DNA of 64,000 bases from Cornus controversa (GCA_026545225.1 CM048851.1:33231956-33295955), one strand, 5' to 3'; positions 35,416 to 48,009 are shown, counted from the first letter of the stretch. Made by a program: numbers and translations. The notes: a model not told the origin generated them from the sequence alone.

Positions 35416-36159
35416 ATTTATGGACTCCATGGAAACATCATATGGTGACACATGTCACTTCTAGATAATTATCCTATTTCTTGTAGTTTGTAATAATTAT
35501 CATTCTCTTTAATTATCTCCAATTATTATTTTTTATTAGGAATAATTATCATTCTCTTTCATCAGCCCACTTTCAAGTGGGCTTGGACAGTTGGATAATT
35601 TAAATTAACTCATAATTTAAAATTAATTTAAATTTTGTGGTAGATCCAACTTGCCATAGGTAGAGCCTCAAGTGACTTTCAACTTTGACTAATCCATCAA
35701 AAACCAACTTTGACTCTCTCACCGATCTAAAGGTGAGCAAATGGTTACGAAATTTTAATGTCTGCAATTATTACCAAAATAAAAATAAAAATTAGAGGAT
35801 TCAACTTGAGGATCATTACCAAACTAAAACCTTATTTTTTTTCCTTTTAACCTTGGCAAAAAAAAATTCACACTTTGGCTTTACAATGACTTGAACTTTC
35901 AGTCTTTGACTTTGTATAAGAAAGTCCAATATGATTGAGTACAACGTTAATTTTAATGAGGGAAAGAAAATTGAAAAAATAATAATAATATATATTTTTT
36001 TAATTTTGAAAGTTTAACCAATTGTATATATGAGAGTGTGAATATTTACATGAGGAGGCTATAGCCCAAAAGGGCCCAAGCCCAACAGGTCACCAGAGCC
36101 GAACATGACAAGGTCTTTACATAATACTTGGGCCCAATTGGCTAACTGGAGAACTTGAA
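35416..36159. other. Intergenic, no gene seen
   Basis: AT-rich, with a short GGGCCCAAGCCC stretch near 36077; nothing assigned. Confidence 0.4.
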
Positions 36160-36600
36160 GGGAAAAAAAAAAACTATCTTTTTATTTTTTTCATTTTATA
36201 AGTTTTCGGAAGTCATGAAATGGGAGAGAAAATGAAATCCCTTAAATAACCTTTTAGTTTTTGTAATTTTTAATCCCAAAATTAATTATACAACTAGGAC
36301 GCAGGAAATTACTAAACCGCGTGCTATCTGATTCAAATCATATTCATATGTATGTGTTTAATATATTTTTTAGCTTTATTGCTTTTAAAAAATCTTGAAA
36401 CAAGAATTACTGAAAAAATAATAATCTTGCAACAAGTATATATGGTTAATTTATTAGAAATACAGCTTGTTATATTAGGTTCAATATTTAGTATTTATAT
36501 ACCATGTTGCTGCGTTTAATTAATATGGTTCATCATTTATATATAGTATCTAATTTTGGTACGTGTTTATTTTTTGTTGGCTTTCATGTGACCAATACCA
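36160..36600 (+). pseudogene. Relic duplicate of NAC flank and intron 1, without exon 1
   Basis: 36349-36595 follows NAC intron 1 (41237-41500): TATGTGTTTAAT, AATCTTGAAACAAG, TATATGGTTAATTTATTAG, CATGTTGCTGCGTTT, TTTTTTGTTGGC. Just before it, 36260-36348 follows the NAC upstream region near 40400-40470 (shared CAAATCATATTCATATG), and 36170-36240 resembles 39255-39320. Exon 1 of the NAC gene, which sits between these segments, has no counterpart here. Alignment was by eye only. Confidence 0.5.
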
Positions 36601-36674
36601 GTAATTTTTTTAATAATTTTTTTTTTGGAAATGAGGATTAAGGTATGAAAAGATGTACATATAACTTGTATAAA

Positions 36675-36833
36675 TTTGATAATTCGGTTCGGTTCGGTTC
36701 GAATTGGTTTGATTTTTTTTTTTCTTCTAAACCGTGAACCGGAATCGAACTGTTGAGTTATAAAACTAAATCAAATTGCATGGTCTGAACTAGTTCAAAT
36801 GGCATTAACGGTTTACCATTTTATGTGCACCCC
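36675..36833. mobile_element. MITE remnant with GGTTC repeats
   Basis: Four tandem copies of TTCGG/GGTTC (36680-36700) pair loosely with AACCGTGAACCGGAATCG, and the block ends GTGCACCCCTAA, the terminal wording of a common plant hAT-type MITE group. The left end is not clear. Confidence 0.35.
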
Positions 36834-37965
36834 TAAATTTTATTAAGCTTTATTTACATCCTATATATTTTATTATTTTGCAAGCAATATTTTTCTTTTT
36901 TAAAAAAAAAAATTTATTGTGTATCTGCTATGGTTTAACCCTGTTTTTTATTTTTAATTTTGTCATTCACTTCATTACTTGACCCTCTCGTTGTCAAGTC
37001 CTCTGTGCAAACAATTCTTTGGGAATGACAAGCTCAATAGAATTGGAGGCCTAAGGCAAAAGCTTTAAACCAAGCCTCCAACACCAGAACCTCCATGTCA
37101 CTTTTATCACCATACCTTTTTTTTTGTTTTTCAGTAAGTTCACATTTATCACTACATTATTGGTGTTCCTTCAATTCTAAATAATTTCAATTCAAGTTAC
37201 TTATACATTATGTCGTAGACTTATTGTATACATATTTTTTTGTCACTCCCTTCACATATTTGCATAAACTAACACATAAGAACTCTCACTCTTGTCTAGC
37301 CAAATACGCACTCAAAAAATAATTATAAACACTAATTCACAAAAGCCATACAAACATAGAAACAATTAAAACTAACACAAATCATACACCACACCCATCC
37401 AAAAACTCATCAACATTGTATCATATTACACTACTATCATTTAAAAAAAAAAAAAAAAATTCTAAGAATAATGAAATGTATTTGAAATTATCTAAATAAC
37501 CAGTAGTAACACAAGTAAGGTTTATGAGAGAGATAGCTAATTATTTTTTGAATATTAGCAAATTTTAACTTTATTTTTTTGCAACCGCCTAAGTCGCCCA
37601 GGGTTGAGCCACCCCTAAGAGATGAGTGTATGTACCAACTAGGAAAAAAGGCACTCGCTAGCGTGGACATCACACGTGGCTAGAGAAGCCAATCATCTGT
37701 CACTATTAGGCTATTAGCCCCATATCAATCTAGAATGCCATGAGACTAACGTACATGATTCTCTCATCTAGCATCGAGAATTGATTCCATTACACCAAAG
37801 ATCAAGGAGAATCAATAGTGAATTAGTTGAATTTTCTTGTATAAATACTAGGAGAATGAATAGAGAGAGAGAGATCACGAGAGAGAGAATATAAAGAGAT
37901 TGATTCTTATATTAAAAGACGTTTGGCTTAGGCATGCAATAACAAGAGATTCAATCTATTACTTA
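36834..37965. other. Intergenic, no gene seen
   Basis: AT-rich with poly(A)/poly(T) runs and a (GA)n stretch at 37862-37888. Nothing assigned. Confidence 0.5.
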
Positions 37966-38739
37966 TGCAATGTTTAGTTGGAAGGAAGGATTGTGGAGGG
38001 ATGGGTGAGAGGGAGGATAGATGATATTTCTCATGTTTGATTAGAGGGAAGGGAAGAGAGGGAGGAAGCAAGAAGGGATAATGTATCCTTCCTTATTTTT
38101 TGCTCTGTTTGGTTGAAAGGAAGGATGGAAGAGAGGAGTGATAGAAGAATCTTCTTGTGTTTAGTTGGAAGGAGGGGAAGAGAGGGAGGAAGTAAGGAGG
38201 GATGAAGCATCCTTCCTTCCTTTGGATTTTTTTATCCGTCCAAAATTGGGTGAAAGAGATGAGGGAATGGTAGAATAATTACCTACATATACATAATTCC
38301 AAATTTATCTTTTTTAAAAAAAATTGCAAATTTTCAAATTGGGCAGAATATATAAAACAAATATATAATTCTAATTTTATAAATATTTTTAATTATGTAT
38401 AATGAAGGTATATTGGTAAAAAAAAACTATCATGTGCTTCATTCCAACCAAACATAAAAAAGATGTCACCCCATGCATCCTTTCTACTATCATTTCCATT
38501 CAAACAAACAAAAAAGTTAAGAACACACATTCCCTTCCGATCCCTCTTCCATCCCTCCCCCTCTCCCTTCCATTCATTTTTTCATCTCTCCAACCAAATA
38601 GAGTTGATCATTCCATCCATCCTTTCTACTATCTCTTCTATTCAACCAAACAAAAAGTGAGGGAAACACCTTCCCTTCCCTAAGGATGCCTCATCCATCC
38701 CTCCTCCTCTCCCTTCCATCCCTCTAACCAAACGGAGCA
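37966..38739. mobile_element. Compound Tourist-like palindrome with repeated ends
   Basis: The left half contains at least four spaced copies of TGTTTAGTTGGAAGGAAGG-like ends (about 37971, 38033, 38106, 38159). The right half contains the reverse forms CCAACCAAAC / CTAACCAAACGGAGC (about 38444, 38587, 38643, 38722). The whole can fold into one long imperfect hairpin. It looks like nested or serially amplified MITE ends of the family at 21241. Non-coding. Confidence 0.6.
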
Positions 38740-39475
38740 CAATTAGTGAATTTGGTGTAAGTTTGTTTGTTTTTAATTGGTAAATTTTGCACCTACTGTT
38801 GTGAGGCTTTGGCCTTGTTTGTTACCTTTATTTTTAGAGTTTCTAAATTAATATACTAACTCTTTTTACCTGAAAAGTAAAAAATAAAAAAAACAATACG
38901 CGTCTACTCACACGTGAGTAGGAACCTCCTCTTTATTACCAATGTGACACAATAATAGAATGACCATGTCCATTTTGAAATTAAAATATGGTTAAAGGAA
39001 AATATGAAAAGTATTGTCAAATTACCACCAAGGACTATAGGGCAGTAACATCTCTCTCTTCTACTTCTTAAAGTGAAAAGTTGAAAGCTTAATTCATAAA
39101 CACAAATTTGGTGTGTTATTTGTCATAAAAAATAAAATGTCAAAATTAAATTTTTTTTTTTAAATCTATAAACAGATGTTTACACTTCCTATTTTATAAA
39201 ATTACATTGTTTACCAAAATAAAATAAAATAATTGCATGGACTAACCTAAGAATCAGTTTTTTTATATTTTTATTTTTTATGTTTTCGAAAGTGATCAGA
39301 TGAGAAAAAAAATGAAATCGAACAATTCTACTTTAACCTATATAATTCAGACCTAAAACTTCAGCCGAATAATTTTATACCCTTAGATATGTTTAAGTGA
39401 GGATCTTGGGTCCCATTCAAAATATACCCTTATATATGTTTAAGTGAGAATCTTGGTTACACTCAAAATATAGGA
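38740..39475. other. NAC upstream flank, duplicated 48 bp phrase
   Basis: A phrase with CCCTTA.ATATGTTTAAGTGA and GATCTTGG occurs twice in tandem (about 39380 and 39428). 39255-39320 resembles the relic at 36170. No gene. Confidence 0.45.
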
Positions 39476-40103
39476 AAAAGTGCAAAAAATAAAAAAAATC
39501 CTAAACTTTCCTAAATGTGTAAATTCATTAATTTTTAAAGCAAGTTAGTCTTTTATCTTACAAAAGTTGACAACTTGATCCTATATATTTACCTTTTACT
39601 ATGTCTGTTATGTCATTTTCTTTATAAATATAGTGTTTTTTAAATAAAAATTTAAAAAATTAGAAAAATAGTTGGATAACATTCATAAATAATAAGTTTA
39701 GAAATATAAAAAGGTAAAAGCCTAATAGAATTTTATTTAAGAATTTTATCTAACTATTTTTCTTAAAAAAAATTTAGTTAGAAAACACTATACTTGTAGA
39801 TAAAAGAGTATATATGTCATTATAGTTGATTAAATTTTTTTTTTAAAAAATATTAAATAAATTTCTATTAGCCTTCTATTTTTCTTATGTTCTAAACTTA
39901 TTATTTAGGAATTTTATTCAATTATTTTTTAATTTTTGAATTTTTAGAAAACACTATATTTATAGAAAAAAATGACATAATGATCATAATAAATGGTATA
40001 CATGCCATTATAGTTATGTCAAGAATCAACATAACAACTTTTGTAAGATGAGGGGACAAACTTGCTTAAAAAAATAGTTCAAGGGAGTTTTTTTTGCACT
40101 TTT
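39476..40103. mobile_element. Inverted pair of the TIR-element core
   Basis: The left arm (39479-39745) and right arm (about 39760-40100) are inverted copies of one module: AAAAGTGCAAAAAA, ACAAAAGTTGACAACTTGAT, TTATAAATATAGTGTTTT, AAATAATAAGTTTAGAA, CTAATAGAATTTTATTTAA. The same module lies singly inside the elements at 7851, 48090 and 49066. Non-coding; about 0.6 kb upstream of NAC. Confidence 0.65.
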
Positions 40104-40118
40104 GCCAAAAAAATATAC

Positions 40119-40365
40119 TTCCTTTGTCCCAAAAAAAAAAAAGTCCCTTTTTGAAAACTCAATTTTTAAAGAGTGTATTATTTAATATTTTTTTATTGTA
40201 AGAGAAGTGAATGAATTGTCAAATAGGCAACTTTTTTTATGATGGGTCCACAATAGAGGGTAAATTAGGAATGTTAAGAAGATGGTACATTGAATTTTGA
40301 AATAAGACAATTATGTTGGGACAACCAAAAATAGAAAGGTGACACTTATTTTGGAATAAAGAGAG
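40119..40365. mobile_element. Degenerate Stowaway MITE in the NAC upstream region
   Basis: The ends CTTCCTTTGTCCCAAAA and, inverted, CTCTCTTTATTCCAAAA are flanked by TA on both sides (40117-40118, 40366-40367). 247 bp. Confidence 0.7.
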
Positions 40366-40820
40366 TATCTTACAACAAATAAGCATTGCATGTTTCATTG
40401 AAATTTCTTAAATTTAATCCGAACATTAATCATAGAACTAGAAGGAGAGCAAATCATATTCATATGAAGAGAAATTATTAGACTATATGATTCTGATAAA
40501 TGAGAAGCTGCCACGTAATTAAAAACTTAAAAAAGTTGGCATATTTGATTACGTTACATTTTATGATTGGCCGGAAGAAAGTAGTTTGAGATAATATAAT
40601 AATTTGTCCCATACGAGAATTACTGATAGTGAAATCCTACAAGGAAACTAATATGATGAGAACAAGCTGGAATCTATCCATCCGTACATATATATATATA
40701 TATAAGTTCACTATATATGTTAGTTCACTGCTTTTGAGTTAGGGTATAAGTGTTTCCGTCCGTACTCTCTCCCTCTCTCTCCCCGTCTCTGATTCGTCTC
40801 TTTCTCGAGTTCTACGTACG

Positions 40821-42388
40821 ATGGAACTGTTGATACAAAACAATATTGCTTCTTCAGTTCACAGCGACACTCCAAACGGTACAAAACCACAACCACCTTC
40901 TTCCGCTTTGATACTATTTAACGGTCCAACAAGTCAACAACACGAAGAAGCTGGTCCTTCATGTTCGTTCACCATTGACGAATACAACTACGATGACAAT
41001 GGGCCGTCGGAGAATAACTATTTGGATTCTTTTCCTCCTGGTTTTCGTTTTCAGCCTTACGACGAAGAGCTCATCGAAGGTTACCTGAAGAGAAAGTTAA
41101 AGAATCAATCTTTGCCTCCAAACAGGATGCATGAGGTCAATATATACCAACAAAATCCAGATACACTTTCAGGTTTATATTTCTTTAACTAACATTTTTC
41201 AATTACTATGTATTTATTTATTGTCGATTCTACGTATATGTGTTTAATTTATTTTTGTAGCTTTCTTGCTTTTTATAAATCTTGAAACAAGCTTTTTCTA
41301 AATCTTGAAACAAGAGTTACCGAAAAATTAATAATCTTGAAACATGTATATATAGTTAATTTATTAGGAATACAGTTTGTTATATATATTAGGTTCAGTT
41401 AGTACTTGTACAGTCCATGTTGCCGCGTTTCATTTGGTTCATGATATATGACATTAGTTTTGGTGTTTATTTTTTTGTTGGCGTTGATGTATCGGTAGTG
41501 TTAAGTTGGCGTTTGAATGTATGAGTTATTCATCATCGTCATAATTTTATATGAATGAAGTCAGACACATAAATCTTCTTTCTAATATTTTCTATTGCAA
41601 ATTATTTCTTCTACCATATTCAACTTTTTAAAATCATTTTTAATAAATTCATTTCATGTTATTTTTGGTCGCCCTCTCGTCTCTTACCTTCTATTTGTCT
41701 TACTCGCTTCACATGTGCTTTTTTAGGTTTTCGACATATGTGATCAAACAAACCCTCTTAGTCTAATCTTTCTAATTTTTTCACAGATTCTCGCACACGC
41801 TCATTTGGAACCTTATTTCTTTTAGTCACTCCACTCATCCACCTTAGCATTCTTATTTTCGTTATATGAAGGCTTTGTTCTTGTCTTTTTTGAAGGACCA
41901 ACACTCCTTCTCATATAACATAGTTGGTCTAATTAATTACAGTCCTATAAAATTTTATTTTTAAATTCTGAGTTATTCTTTTATCACACAATATTCTATT
42001 AACTTGTCTCAATTTTGTCCAACTCACACCTATTCTACTAGTTATGTCACAATCTATCTCTCCATCATTGTGTATTATTAATTTTAAGTACCAAAATTGG
42101 TTGTTTTGAGTAACTTTTTTATTTTGAAGTGTTGTCATTAGTAATCAATGTCCAAATCTTTGTTAAATTTGCAATCTATATATCTTGATTTTAGTTCAAG
42201 TAATTCTCAATCCTTTCGATTTTAAAGCATTTCTAGTTCTCTTTAGAGATATTATCAGTTAAATTTGTTTTTGATTAATGCTCTAGTCATATATTTAGTG
42301 TTATAGTATTTTAATCTTTTTGAAATATGAGAAAAGGTTTGATAAGTGATATGGGCTTTTGTTATCTTAGTTTTCAAATTAATTATGT

Positions 42389-42433
<45 letters not shown>

Positions 42434-42588
42434 AATGATCTCTTGCTCAACAGTGGGTAAAAAATTCTTCTACATCATATATAGTAATTAATACATATGA
42501 TTGTAATGATTTTCGAAAGTTAATTTTTTATACTTAAATTATATTTAACGATGTACTATGCTTGTTGTGTATAGAAAATTTCTTGCAT

Positions 42589-42633
<45 letters not shown>

Positions 42634-43569
42634 TTTACTTGCATGCACGGATGCATCTTGAAATGCTATAATATTCTAAATATGTGATATTGGGATTACC
42701 AGTGACATACCAAGCTCAAGGAGAAAATGAATGGTATTTTTTCACACCAAGAGACAAAAAGTATCCAAATGGGCAACGACCAAATAGGAAGGCGAAAGAT
42801 GGATTTTGGAAAGCTACTGGTGCTGATAAGGTTGTCAATCTTAATGGTCGCAAGCTTGGATACAAAAAGACATTGGTATTCTATCAAGGGAATCCTCCAA
42901 ACGGGAACAAAACCTCCTGGATTATGCAGGAATATAAGATAGATAGTCCTTCCAATACTCAAAGGAATCAAAATGATATGAAGGTATATATATATATATA
43001 TGCACAACTATCTCAAATTTTCTGTTTACTCATATATATATATATATATATATTGCTAGTGACACTAACCTTAATTCCTTAATTTGTTGTTGCAGCTAGA
43101 CGAATGGGTCTTGTGCAAGATCTATAAGAAAGAATACAAAAAATCTGGCATGAGAAATCAAATACAAGTGGTTGATGGTGGATTAAATGATGACATTGAA
43201 CAACCCATCATGAGATTACCAGCTGAAAACTCTTCTGCAATGACATCTGAAGGAACTAATTATTCCATTAATGCTGATCAAACTGAGCCCACTGAAATGG
43301 ACACTGATCGTTACAATCAGCAGTCTTGTATTGATTCAGTGGGGACTAATATGATGCCCCAAGTGTTCAATCAGCACACTTATATTGATTCAGTGGGAAA
43401 TAATATGATGCCCCAAGTGTTCAATAATCAGCAGACTCATATCGATTCATGGCTAGGAGGATGCCAAGACGACGAAGCTTTGGACTTTTCAACCGAAGAG
43501 CGGGATTATCTATTTAGTTTATTGGAACCTGACCATGCAAGATACATCTCAGAGCCTCCCAAACCCTAG
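40821..43569 (+). CDS. Divergent NAC-domain transcription factor
   Basis: Plant-specific DNA-binding transcription factor of the nucleus. Exons: 40821-41172, 42703-42983, 43096-43569; phases agree, 368 residues. The NAC subdomains are in order after an N-terminal extension of about 70 residues: [20 protein letters not shown], a weak B ([14 protein letters not shown]), [21 protein letters not shown] and [32 protein letters not shown] then [21 protein letters not shown]. Compared with the family consensus, A has FQPYDEEL for FHPTDEEL and D has MQEYK for MHEYR. Intron sites sit at the usual NAC positions. The C-terminus is acidic/polar and carries a repeated 18-residue unit. A TATA-like (TA)n at 40689-40704 and a CT-rich leader precede the ATG. 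Intron 1 holds an antisense LINE fragment and two (TA)n tracts. Subfamily and targets are unknown. Confidence 0.88.
41640..42260 (-). mobile_element. LINE reverse-transcriptase 3' fragment in NAC intron 1
   Basis: Minus-strand translation gives [20 protein letters not shown] and [20 protein letters not shown], the C-terminal reverse-transcriptase pattern (FKYLGS.IQNDGEID...VLCDK..P.KLK.KFYRT) of RTE/L1-like plant LINEs. Further downstream, in other frames, [18 protein letters not shown]-like text follows. Upstream frames resemble LESKGLRIS.TKTEY. It is broken by stops and frame changes and lies antisense to NAC. Confidence 0.65.
42393..42429. repeat. (TA)n microsatellite, NAC intron 1
   Basis: About 18 TA units; a second run of about 20 units is at 42592-42631, and shorter ones flank exon 2's downstream intron (42984-43000, 43034-43052). 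Confidence 0.95.
43314..43450 (+). repeat. 54 bp in-frame minisatellite in NAC exon 3
   Basis: About 2.5 units encode [28 protein letters not shown] and HIDSW, each led by NQQ/NQH. The unit length is a multiple of three, so copy changes keep the frame. Confidence 0.85.
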
Positions 43570-45657
43570 CAATGCCAATTTACTTAGCTCTTATCTGGTG
43601 GCTAGCTAGGATGCTTTTACCATTCTTTTTTGGGAGAAATGTACATTGTGTTAAGTTCAATTATTTTACACTGAAGTGTGTTTGATACACAACTCGATCA
43701 ATTTTAGTAATTAATTCTGTATATATTTAATACTCATTTTAAATAATTTTGTTGGATTTAATTATTCTCCTTACTTTTGCATGCTCCCTTATATTTTTAT
43801 GATAATAAAATTATTCACTAGGATTTGAAATTCTCCTTCTCAATTCTCATGCTTTTGTTCAGTCTGTCTAAAACCAGTTTAATTATTCTTGTTAGTTCTG
43901 CATGCTTCCTCATGATCATTACTTGTACGTCATTCTATCTATATGCACAAAACTGGAATGTTATATTCTCATCGTGAAGCAGAGGAGAGAATTCTTTGTG
44001 TTGTACACACACACATATATATATTGCAAAATTGCATCTACATGCCATTATATGAAGTTAATTACACCAATAATTACTTGGTAAGCCATTTTTTTTTTTT
44101 TTGATAATCTAAGTCAGTCGTATAAATTGAGAAAATTACAAACAATATCCCGGACTAGACACAATCAAGATGCAATGCATCAACAACATAAACTTCAACA
44201 TTCTGTAGCAACAATTGCTAGATGCAGAAAAGAAAACAATATGATCAAAATCAATTTAGTAAGAAGGATATAAATGGGCGGGTAAGTAACATTACACAAT
44301 AATTTAGGCTTTTTGGTCGCATACTTTAGGCAAACAAATGCTAGACTATGCAACTTTACAATGTTTTATGATGTTTCAGAGTGTGACCACAAAAACTTCT
44401 TGATCAATGAATAGATTGATGAACTGATACTTTTGGATAGAACGAAAATATTCATCCAGTAGAGCTGTTGTAATATCCTGAAAAAAAAAAGAGGAAATTA
44501 TATAGTGTACGTGTATAGTTATATTATTTCATTTTGAAATAATAGGTGATGCTGATAAAATAGGAAACCTTGAAATTTAAAAAGACTCTTTATATATCTC
44601 TATCATCTGATATACGTCTCTTCATAAAAGTTTGATATAATATTGTATTTTATATATATAATATTTTTTGAAACAAATAAATCACCTATATACGATAAAA
44701 TTTTGCAGTAGTCAGAAGGAGAGACAGTAATTGAGGAGTTGCATAGAGAGAGACCGTGATTGATCAGTAATTTAGAGAATAAAATAGCGAAATCGGTAAG
44801 TCAATTCGTTTTATATATTTGTATTTAACTGAGACTTGTCTTTTAATTATATCACGTTTAAAAGAGTTAATCATGCTACCATGTTATATATTTTTATGAA
44901 TTGGAGATTATGCACCTGTATACTTAGGCATACATACAGGCATATGATATATAATTATTATGGATGGATGCACGGTATATAATCATGTTTATTTTATATA
45001 TAAGAATGTTCTGAGCTGAGGTATATCAAATGTCTTACTTGTAATTATGGATGATAAATGCATGTTTGAACATGATTTCTTGTTGCACTGTTACATGCTA
45101 GTTGATCACTATATATATTAGATGAATCTGATTTGGGTATAATATAGATTTATATACATATGTGCACGGATGGAATACTGGCGAAAATTAGAAACCAAAG
45201 TCATGGCTAAAATTGGTTAGGGAATTATTTTATCTAACTCGCATGATATTAAGATTTTTTTGAATGATTTAAATCAATGTCCCATTAGTTTGAGTTAATG
45301 TTACATTAGTTTATTGCAGTAAAACTTGTATATATACAGCGACCTATATGTATTTATGTATGCATATAGTTATAAGAAAATTCATCCAGAAACATTACAA
45401 ACTATAAGCGGTGAAATAGATGAGCTATGTGTACTGTGGGTGTGATTGATAAATAGACTGATTTTGATTTGTGTATGAGGAACCAGTGTTCTAGCTGTGT
45501 AAATAGAGAAGAAGACCCACTTTGGGGTCTTCCCATGCAAATCCCAATATTTTTTTAATTAATCTTTTAAATGATTTAACTAAATCGAATTTTTTTTGTG
45601 GAATAGTTACATCCAGATTGAACTTTCAATCTTCAAAATGTGAGCTGAAAATCTTAC
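43570..45657. other. NAC 3' flank and spacer, no gene seen
   Basis: AT-rich DNA with a poly(T) run near 44091-44102. No supported reading frame or element end. Confidence 0.5.
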
Positions 45658-46018
45658 CATTAAATTATCTTATTAGGATTGTATTATAAATTTTATCCAC
45701 TTTAAGAGGAGTACGTTTATAATACACCCGGTATAAATACACTAGATAAATCTGAACTTTGCATATTATACTTAATGTCATACTGTCACCAATTTTGTAA
45801 ATAAAATGATCGATTCATGTGCTTAATCAACGTCTTATTGCCATTAAACTATATTATTAGGATTGTATTATAAATTTTATCCACTTCAAGAAGAGTACGT
45901 TTACAATACACCAGGTATAAATACACCAGATAAATCTAAACTTTGCATATTGTACATAGTGTCATTTTGTCACCAATTTTGTAAATAAAATGATCTATGC
46001 TTAATCAACGTCTTATTT
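45658..46018. repeat. ~180 bp tandem duplication
   Basis: Two units (about 45658-45840 and 45841-46018) share ATTAGGATTGTATTATAAAT, GAGTACGTTTA.AATACACC and CACCAATTTTGTAAATAAAA in the same order. Part of the unit resembles the array at 35010. Confidence 0.8.
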
Positions 46019-46235
46019 TAATTCAAAGTTTATTTAACTGCAATATCAACCGTCAATGATCAGAAAAAACTCATAAATATTCAGTTATCTAAAAACAATT
46101 TTTAAGAATTCAAAAAACAAAAATTTAATTTCAAATAACTATAAAAGACAATTCTTTGAGTATAGGTTTTTCAAAGATAATTCTATGAATATGGATTTTT
46201 TTTCTGAGTTAAAAAAAAGTTTTTAGAAATAGTCA

Positions 46236-46269
<34 letters not shown>

Positions 46270-47412
46270 ACAGTTTTCTCTGATTTTTAATTATTAAAAA
46301 GAAAATTAAACAAAACACAAAAGGTGTTCTAGAAAATAAAGTATTGACAGATTTAAAGTTCCAATAAAGTTATATATCACATTCATATAAGTGTTTAATT
46401 TATTGATTTCTTTTCGAAGTAGATAAGAGATTACAGGTGTTAGATTATATAATCTAACAACTTGAATTTCAGAAGTAAATTTTTCCACAAGGCAAGTCAG
46501 GTTGAAGAATATTTCCTTGACAGAAAAAAGATAGGAAAAAGAAAAGAAAAGAAAAGTAAATAGAGACGCTGCAAACATTAAGCAGAATTGCAGTAGGAGA
46601 ATGATTGAAAAAGAAAAGAAAATTGTTTGATCAATTAAAAGAAATGAGTAAAGGTGAAGTACTGTGATTTGTACATCCGTTTGTTTCGTCGGAAAATAAT
46701 TTCTAAAAATTATAGGAGAGAAAAATTAGAAAAAAATAGTAAAAATATTTTAAAATTTACAAAAAATTTCAGAATAATGTATTTCAACATAATTAACTTA
46801 AATTTGTTGAAATATGTGAAACTAGATTAAGTTAAATGGTGAAATTAATTTTAATCCAAAAAAATAAGTTTTAAGACACAAAATTAGATAGTACAGAAAA
46901 ATGGTGAGAAATTAGATTCTGAAATTTTACCAAAACCTATAGTTTACATCAAGGAACCTTCACGAATTTAGTATTCTCATTGTTTGAGAAATGAGTAGAT
47001 TCGGCATGATCAGTAGGCAAATGCAAGAATTAGGATAATAATATGATAGTTTCAAAATTCAAAAAAAGGTTTCATGTGCATTAGTGTTAAGAAATGCAAT
47101 GAAACAATTAAAAAATGAGTTTAGAGCAACATCACTGGTATGAAGCAGCAAGTCCACGAAAGACTTCTTCCAGTTAAATGTGAGAATACCTTCCCACTGA
47201 GTCGCCAAAATATTGATGTTAGCTTTTATATATAGAATTAGACATTACTCATAATATAGTAGAGATCGGGTGGATTGAGTGAGGTGAAAATCTCGGTAAA
47301 CTTGAAAGAGAGAGATGACAGTGCGCAAGTTCACCGTTGACTCCCTTGATGAAAGTTTAGAAGGTGAGGTGAGAGGGCAAGAGAGCTCTTGGAGAGTGTG
47401 ATGGTTCTTGTT
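46019..47412. other. Intergenic, no gene seen
   Basis: (TA)n at 46241-46266 and AAAAG repeats near 46540-46557; nothing assigned. Confidence 0.5.
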
Positions 47413-48009
47413 AAACCTGTCAATGATTCGAATTTGACCCGAATCCGAGCAGATAATTAAAATATAAATTGGACATTTAATCCGATAATCTGTTAGCTAA
47501 ACAAATTGGTTATAGATTATGGTTGATCTGATCCGATAATAATCCGATATATAATTTATTTTAAATATATTATCTAATGTTATAACATATAATATTTTCA
47601 CACTATTTAAATATTTTTTTATCATTATTTCCTTCTTATTCTCTCTTCTCTCTATTTTGTCTTTCGGTTTTTTTCTTTAATAAAAAGTCAAATACTTACA
47701 TTTTTACAACTTTTTTCTTTATATTTTATTTTTCTTCTCTATTTTTTTTCCTACTCATTATTTGTTAATCCTTTTTGAAATTACTTTTTTTTAAAAAAAA
47801 TTTTATATTTTTTTCGGATCAAGTTATCGGATCTAATATTCAATTAATAACAAATCGAATATATATTTAATTATATATAATATGTCGGGTTATCAGATCA
47901 GATAAGATCACCTATGTTCCTTATCGGGTTTGAATCGAATCAGACTTTATCTAGTTCTAATCTAATTCATTTACATGATTCGATTCAAATCTGATCCGTT
48001 TACAGGTCT
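47413..48009. mobile_element. hAT-like MITE with AACCTGTCAATG ends
   Basis: AAACCTGTCAATGATTCGAA at the left and CAAATCTGATCCGTTTACAG at the right are imperfect inverted repeats. Both halves are rich in ATCCGAT/ATCGGAT-type words. No clean 8 bp duplication survives. Confidence 0.5.
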
